From Campylobacterales bacterium (lineage in GTDB: Bacteria; Campylobacterota; Campylobacteria; Campylobacterales; QNZT01), in contig WGAE01000090.1 in NCBI GenBank assembly GCA_015489185.1, positions 1 through 8,412 on the forward strand: 8,412 nt of DNA, given 5' to 3'. Below the pieces are notes generated by a model. The model was given only the letters and a program-made list of their open reading frames with translations. It had not been told where the DNA came from and made no database searches. The position numbers and the translations under genes are program-made. Of the stretch, positions 5,810 to 8,412 are shown piece by piece. The first letter of the stretch is position 1. Every line of letters begins with the position of its first letter.

Positions 5810-6406
5810 TTAGTTGGTTGTATGTCGCCCGCTTGCGGCTGCAAGCAGCTTTGCCTGACCGATCCAGTTTTCGCGGTTGACCCTTCCTTTGAAAACAAGA
5901 TAATTTTCAATCCATTTGACATTTTCCGGAGTCCAGTTTGCGATTTGATCGAAGTGGTAGATACCCAGTTCATTGAGTTTGTCTTCGATTTTAAGTCCGA
6001 TACCGCTGATCTCTTTGAGGTCATCGGGGATACCGTTTCTTGGACCGGGCAGATACTCCGGTCTTTCTCCTTCCAGTCCTTCCATGTTTTTAGGCATCGC
6101 CTGTGCCGTTTTGGCAGTCTCGGTATCGAGCGCACGGCTTACTTTCGAAAGATCTTCTTTCTCTGAAGCGCTTAGTTCCGCTGTCGCGGTTGCTGCGGCG
6201 GAGAGCGCTTTTGGGGCGTTTTCGGTGCCGGTTTTACGTACGGCATCAGGGCTCTCATAGCTATTGAGCGATGCGGGAAGTTCAGGTTCCGTATCACTGT
6301 CGCATTTGCTCATTTTTCCGATCAGGTAACCGATGATCGCACCGATAATCGCCGCGATCAGCAGACATAAAATCATATCCATCGCAAGTTGCAGTAAATG
6401 ATTCAT
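5810..6406 (-). CDS. Membrane-anchored helix-hairpin-helix domain protein
   Basis: The function is unknown. The 198 residues have three parts. A hydrophobic N-terminal segment (about 9-30) contains a glycine-zipper-like run, G22-G26-G30, in GAIIGYLIGK. A low-complexity Ala/Glu/Ser/Thr-rich linker spans about 35-120. A C-terminal domain (about 125-190) includes DDLKEISGIGLKIEDKLNELGI (in part: DDLKEISGIG at 128-137) and WIENYLVFKGRV, with W181 near the end. That domain matches the helix-hairpin-helix module described as 'predicted 5' DNA nuclease / H3TH' (COG3743 type, from memory), also found fused to NuoE and ribosomal proteins. The GIG hairpin usually contacts the DNA backbone without sequence specificity; no nuclease active site is evident, so a nuclease label is not justified. 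AAGGAG lies 8 bases before the ATG. The gene follows the OmpA-family gene by 15 bases and is probably co-transcribed with it. Confidence 0.8.
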   Translation of the reverse strand: MNHLLQLAMDMILCLLIAAIIGAIIGYLIGKMSKCDSDTEPELPASLNSYESPDAVRKTGTENAPKALSAAATATAELSASEKEDLSKVSRALDTETAKTAQAMPKNMEGLEGERPEYLPGPRNGIPDDLKEISGIGLKIEDKLNELGIYHFDQIANWTPENVKWIENYLVFKGRVNRENWIGQAKLLAAASGRHTTN

Positions 6407-6421
6407 TCTTCTTTCTCCTTT

Positions 6422-7504
6422 TTATTGTATCACTTTAAATTCGACTCTGCGGTTGAGCTGTTTGTGTGCCGGGGTGTCATTTTTAACAAGCGGTCTGCTT
6501 TCACCGTATCCTTTGGCGACCAAACGCTCAGCAGGAATACCTTTTTTGATGAGGTAGCGTTTAACCGCTTCCGCACGGCGCTGACTCAGTTTGAGGTTGC
6601 GCTCCGCGGTACCGTCCGAGTCGGTATGTCCGGCAATTTCGATTTTGATGCCGGGGTGTTTTTGCAAAATAGCGGCGATCTGGTCGATGATTTTTTGACT
6701 TTTCGGTGTCAGTTGATCTTTTGCATAGACAAATTCGACCCGTTTGTTGCGTAGTGCGGCATTGAGCGCTTTTTGTACCTCTTTTTGTTCGCTTTTTGGA
6801 GGTTGAGATTTTGTTGCTGCCGGTTTTTTCGCTTTTTCTGTTTTGTTGTTTTCGGCAGTTTGTGCTTGTGATGTTTTCGGTTTTGCCGCCTGTTGCTCCT
6901 GAGGTTTTTGAGGTGCTTCGGCAGATTTTGTCTGTAGTGTCTCTTCGGGTTGCGGTACGATTTGCGGTGCGGTGATTTCCACTCTGTTATCGATTGTATA
7001 TTTGGGGTTTAGTTCTCTGACAACCGCTTCGAGCTCATCGCTGAGAAGCTGTTCTCCGGTTTTACCTGTCATTGTGACGCTCTCTTCATGGTAGGTTAGT
7101 ACACCTTCATCGAAACTATCGAGTTTTTCCGCCAGTACAGGGAGTGCCGCAAGTAGTTTCGGATTATCCGCCTTTTTGTCAATGATAATGGTGCCTCTTT
7201 GCACTTCAAGTCCGCGGTTCTTCATCTCTTCGAGAATGCTTGCCAGACGTTTTTCGGAAGGAAATACTCCGGAGAGTTTGATTTTACCGTTCTCTTTGAC
7301 CAGTTTGACGGAAATATCTTTTTGAATAATAAGATTCGATGGTTGTTTTTTTGTTTGTTGTATAGCGGGTTGTTGTGTTGCCGGTATTGCAGCAGGTGTG
7401 CGCACTTCATGCTGTTTGATCATCTGTATTTTGTTCCAGACACAGAAAATGATCAAAAAGAGCAGCAGCCATATCCATAGCCACATCCATTGTCGGCGTG
7501 TCAT
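6422..7504 (-). CDS. OmpA-family peptidoglycan-binding protein with BON-like repeats
   Basis: The product has 360 residues. An N-terminal Trp/Leu-rich membrane anchor (about 6-23, preceded by Arg3-Arg4) has no lipobox and no clear cleavage site, so inner-membrane anchoring with a periplasmic body is likely. Residues about 63-178 hold two BON-like units, one around KIKLSGVFPSEKRLASIL and one around VTMTGKTGEQLLSDEL. This resembles the BON plus OmpA layout of mycobacterial ArfA/OmpATb. A Pro/Gln/Lys/Ala-rich linker (about 180-245) precedes the C-terminal OmpA domain (about 254-358). The peptidoglycan-binding residues fit D295 in AGHTDSDGTAERN and R310 in LSQRRAEAV, with the same 15-residue spacing as D271/R286 of Acinetobacter OmpA. 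There is no beta-barrel domain and no MotB-type plug, so it is neither a classical OmpA nor MotB. AAGGAG lies 6 bases before the ATG. A likely role is linking membrane to cell wall; the specific role is unknown. Confidence 0.88.
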   Translation of the reverse strand: MTRRQWMWLWIWLLLFLIIFCVWNKIQMIKQHEVRTPAAIPATQQPAIQQTKKQPSNLIIQKDISVKLVKENGKIKLSGVFPSEKRLASILEEMKNRGLEVQRGTIIIDKKADNPKLLAALPVLAEKLDSFDEGVLTYHEESVTMTGKTGEQLLSDELEAVVRELNPKYTIDNRVEITAPQIVPQPEETLQTKSAEAPQKPQEQQAAKPKTSQAQTAENNKTEKAKKPAATKSQPPKSEQKEVQKALNAALRNKRVEFVYAKDQLTPKSQKIIDQIAAILQKHPGIKIEIAGHTDSDGTAERNLKLSQRRAEAVKRYLIKKGIPAERLVAKGYGESRPLVKNDTPAHKQLNRRVEFKVIQ

Positions 7505-7514
7505 TCATAACTCC

Positions 7515-7557
7515 TTTTTATATTGTTATCCATATTCTAGCTGAAACAATATAAAAA
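7515..7557. repeat. Perfect 13-bp inverted repeat upstream of the OmpA-family gene
   Basis: TTTTTATATTGTT (7515-7527) and AACAATATAAAAA (7545-7557) are exact reverse complements separated by 17 bases. The candidate -10 TAGAAT lies in the middle of the spacer, and the repeat ends at the GGAG of the ribosome site. It could be an operator for a dimeric regulator. If the transcript starts further upstream, it could form an AU-rich RNA hairpin next to the ribosome site. Confidence 0.55.
7534..7539 (-). promoter_or_regulatory. Candidate -10 element for the OmpA-family/helix-hairpin-helix unit
   Basis: The minus strand reads TAGAAT about 30 bases before the OmpA-family ATG, with a T-rich upstream stretch (TATTTTTATATTGTTT) and no good -35. 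The 102-base gap after the TPR gene leaves room for a promoter here. An alternative further upstream is TTGCTT with TATTTT at 18-base spacing, so the exact start is uncertain. Confidence 0.35.
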
Positions 7558-7606
7558 TACATTAACTTTTTTCGACTAAGCAATAAATATTTGTATTTTC
7601 TCGAAA

Positions 7607-8412
7607 TTATTTAGACTTGGCGATATAAAAGGTAAAGTAGTCTGAACGAAATCCGCTGTCACCGATTTTTTTATACTGAATGGCGGCGCCGTCGAAGTTT
7701 TTCGCCTCCTGATACAAAAGTCCCAGCGCGTAGCGACTTTCCATATTGGAGGTATCTTCGAGTTTTGAAAGTTCAAGCAGCGCGATTGCGTTGGCGTGGT
7801 GTCCGCTGCCGATTGCCGCTACCGCTGCAAGAAAGAGCGTATGGGTATCGTTTTGATGGCAGTTGTCGATCAGATCGTTGTAGATACGATACGCCGCCTC
7901 GAATTTTTTGTCAAATAGATATGCGTAGGCGAGGGTCAGCTTGAAGGCGATATATTCGCCGTAGCGATCTTTTTCTTTTTCAAGTTTATTGACGAAAAAC
8001 GGGACAAGTCCTCCGATATGCAGCATACGGACATAGAGTTCTCTGGGGAGCGTTTCACCGAAATAGAGCGGATTGAAATCGAGATTGGTATCGATCAGGG
8101 TATGCTGGATACGGCGTGCGTAGTTTTTGATATCTTTTTTACTGTTGTGGGCATCCAGCCAGAGGATGTTCGCGACCAGGTCTTTGGGCATCAGTTTTTT
8201 GAGCGCTTCGGTCGTTTCGCGGTATGTTTTTGCTTCGGAGCGGTCATAGGCGAAAACCATATCGATGACGGTATCGAAGGGGTGTTTGTCGGCGGGCAGA
8301 TAACCGTAGGGCATCGTCATCGTCTCTTTGGCGATATTGATTAAAGCGGTGATGCGCTGTTTGTAATGTTCATCGTTACTAAGGTTGAGCAGATTGTAAA
8401 TACGTTCGATAT
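7607..8412 (-). CDS. Tetratricopeptide-repeat protein, C-terminal part
   Basis: The reading frame is open from the TAA at 7607 to the right edge, giving 267 C-terminal residues of a longer protein whose start lies outside. The first Met available inside (8320) is internal: the frame upstream reads on as coding-like sequence (ERIYNLLNLSNDEHYKQR, then ITALINIAKE). The last third has at least three TPR-like helix pairs: FKLTLAYAYLFDKKFEAAYR, then THTLFLAAVAAIGSGHHANA, then ESRYALGLLYQEAKNFDGAA. TPRs are protein-protein interaction scaffolds; no catalytic motif is seen. The exact family is not recognised. Large TPR proteins of Campylobacterota include the flagellar motor proteins PflA and PflB, so such a role is conceivable near cheY, but the visible sequence does not show it. 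It is separated from the OmpA-family gene by 102 bases without an obvious terminator. Confidence 0.75.
   Translation of the reverse strand, partial: IERIYNLLNLSNDEHYKQRITALINIAKETMTMPYGYLPADKHPFDTVIDMVFAYDRSEAKTYRETTEALKKLMPKDLVANILWLDAHNSKKDIKNYARRIQHTLIDTNLDFNPLYFGETLPRELYVRMLHIGGLVPFFVNKLEKEKDRYGEYIAFKLTLAYAYLFDKKFEAAYRIYNDLIDNCHQNDTHTLFLAAVAAIGSGHHANAIALLELSKLEDTSNMESRYALGLLYQEAKNFDGAAIQYKKIGDSGFRSDYFTFYIAKSK

Noticed and set aside
5698..6135. A 145-codon minus-strand frame overlapping the helix-hairpin-helix gene
   Set aside because: It runs out of frame through the conserved helix-hairpin-helix coding region and across the hairpin and promoter; its translation is Arg/Ser/Lys-rich with no domain.
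7521..7532. GGATAACAAT on the minus strand, resembling part of the lac operator
   Set aside because: It is a short AT-rich chance match in a phylum without LacI-type lactose control, and it is explained by the larger inverted repeat at 7515-7557.
8318..8320. Start of the TPR gene at the ATG at 8320
   Set aside because: The frame stays open and coding-like to the window edge and there is no ribosome site before this Met, so the gene is treated as truncated by the window.

Overview
The window reads as ordinary chromosomal sequence from a member of the Campylobacterota (epsilonproteobacteria), most likely a free-living sulfur-oxidiser of the Sulfurovum/Sulfurimonas type. This rests on a chemotaxis CheY of the short Campylobacter/Helicobacter kind directly followed by prmA and ftsH, an order I recall from Campylobacter jejuni. 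It also rests on histidine and leucine biosynthesis genes lying singly among unrelated genes. Genus-level assignment is inference. Every gene supported here is on the minus strand. No rRNA, tRNA, CRISPR array, insertion sequence, phage gene or recent-transfer signature was seen.

Layout, in transcription order (right to left). At the right edge lies the C-terminal part of a large tetratricopeptide-repeat (TPR) protein, 7607-8412, whose start is outside the window. After a 102-base AT-rich gap containing a perfect 13-bp inverted repeat comes a two-gene unit. The first gene encodes a membrane-anchored OmpA-family protein with BON-like repeats (6422-7504). The second encodes a membrane-anchored helix-hairpin-helix protein (5810-6406). 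A strong hairpin (5756-5788) and an extended -10 promoter (5729-5737) separate this unit from a compact six-gene block. That block is a PolB-type 3'-5' exonuclease, hisH, hisA, cheY, prmA and ftsH. Spacings are a 17-base overlap, then 1, 47, 16 and 0 bases, so the block is very probably one operon. It ends in a terminator hairpin that includes the ftsH stop codon. After a 159-base gap, the first 43 codons of leuA run off the left edge.

Function. The block mixes unrelated housekeeping tasks: nucleic-acid trimming, two steps of histidine synthesis, flagellar motor signalling, ribosomal protein L11 methylation and membrane protein quality control. HisH supplies ammonia to HisF, which is not in this window, and HisA makes the HisF substrate. 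The OmpA/BON and helix-hairpin-helix proteins form a small envelope-associated pair of unknown purpose.

I found no convincing undescribed system. The items most worth a second look are two inverted repeats at promoters (7515-7557 and 5756-5788), the membrane-tethered helix-hairpin-helix protein, the OmpA/BON architecture, and the acidic FtsH tail whose codons double as a terminator stem.
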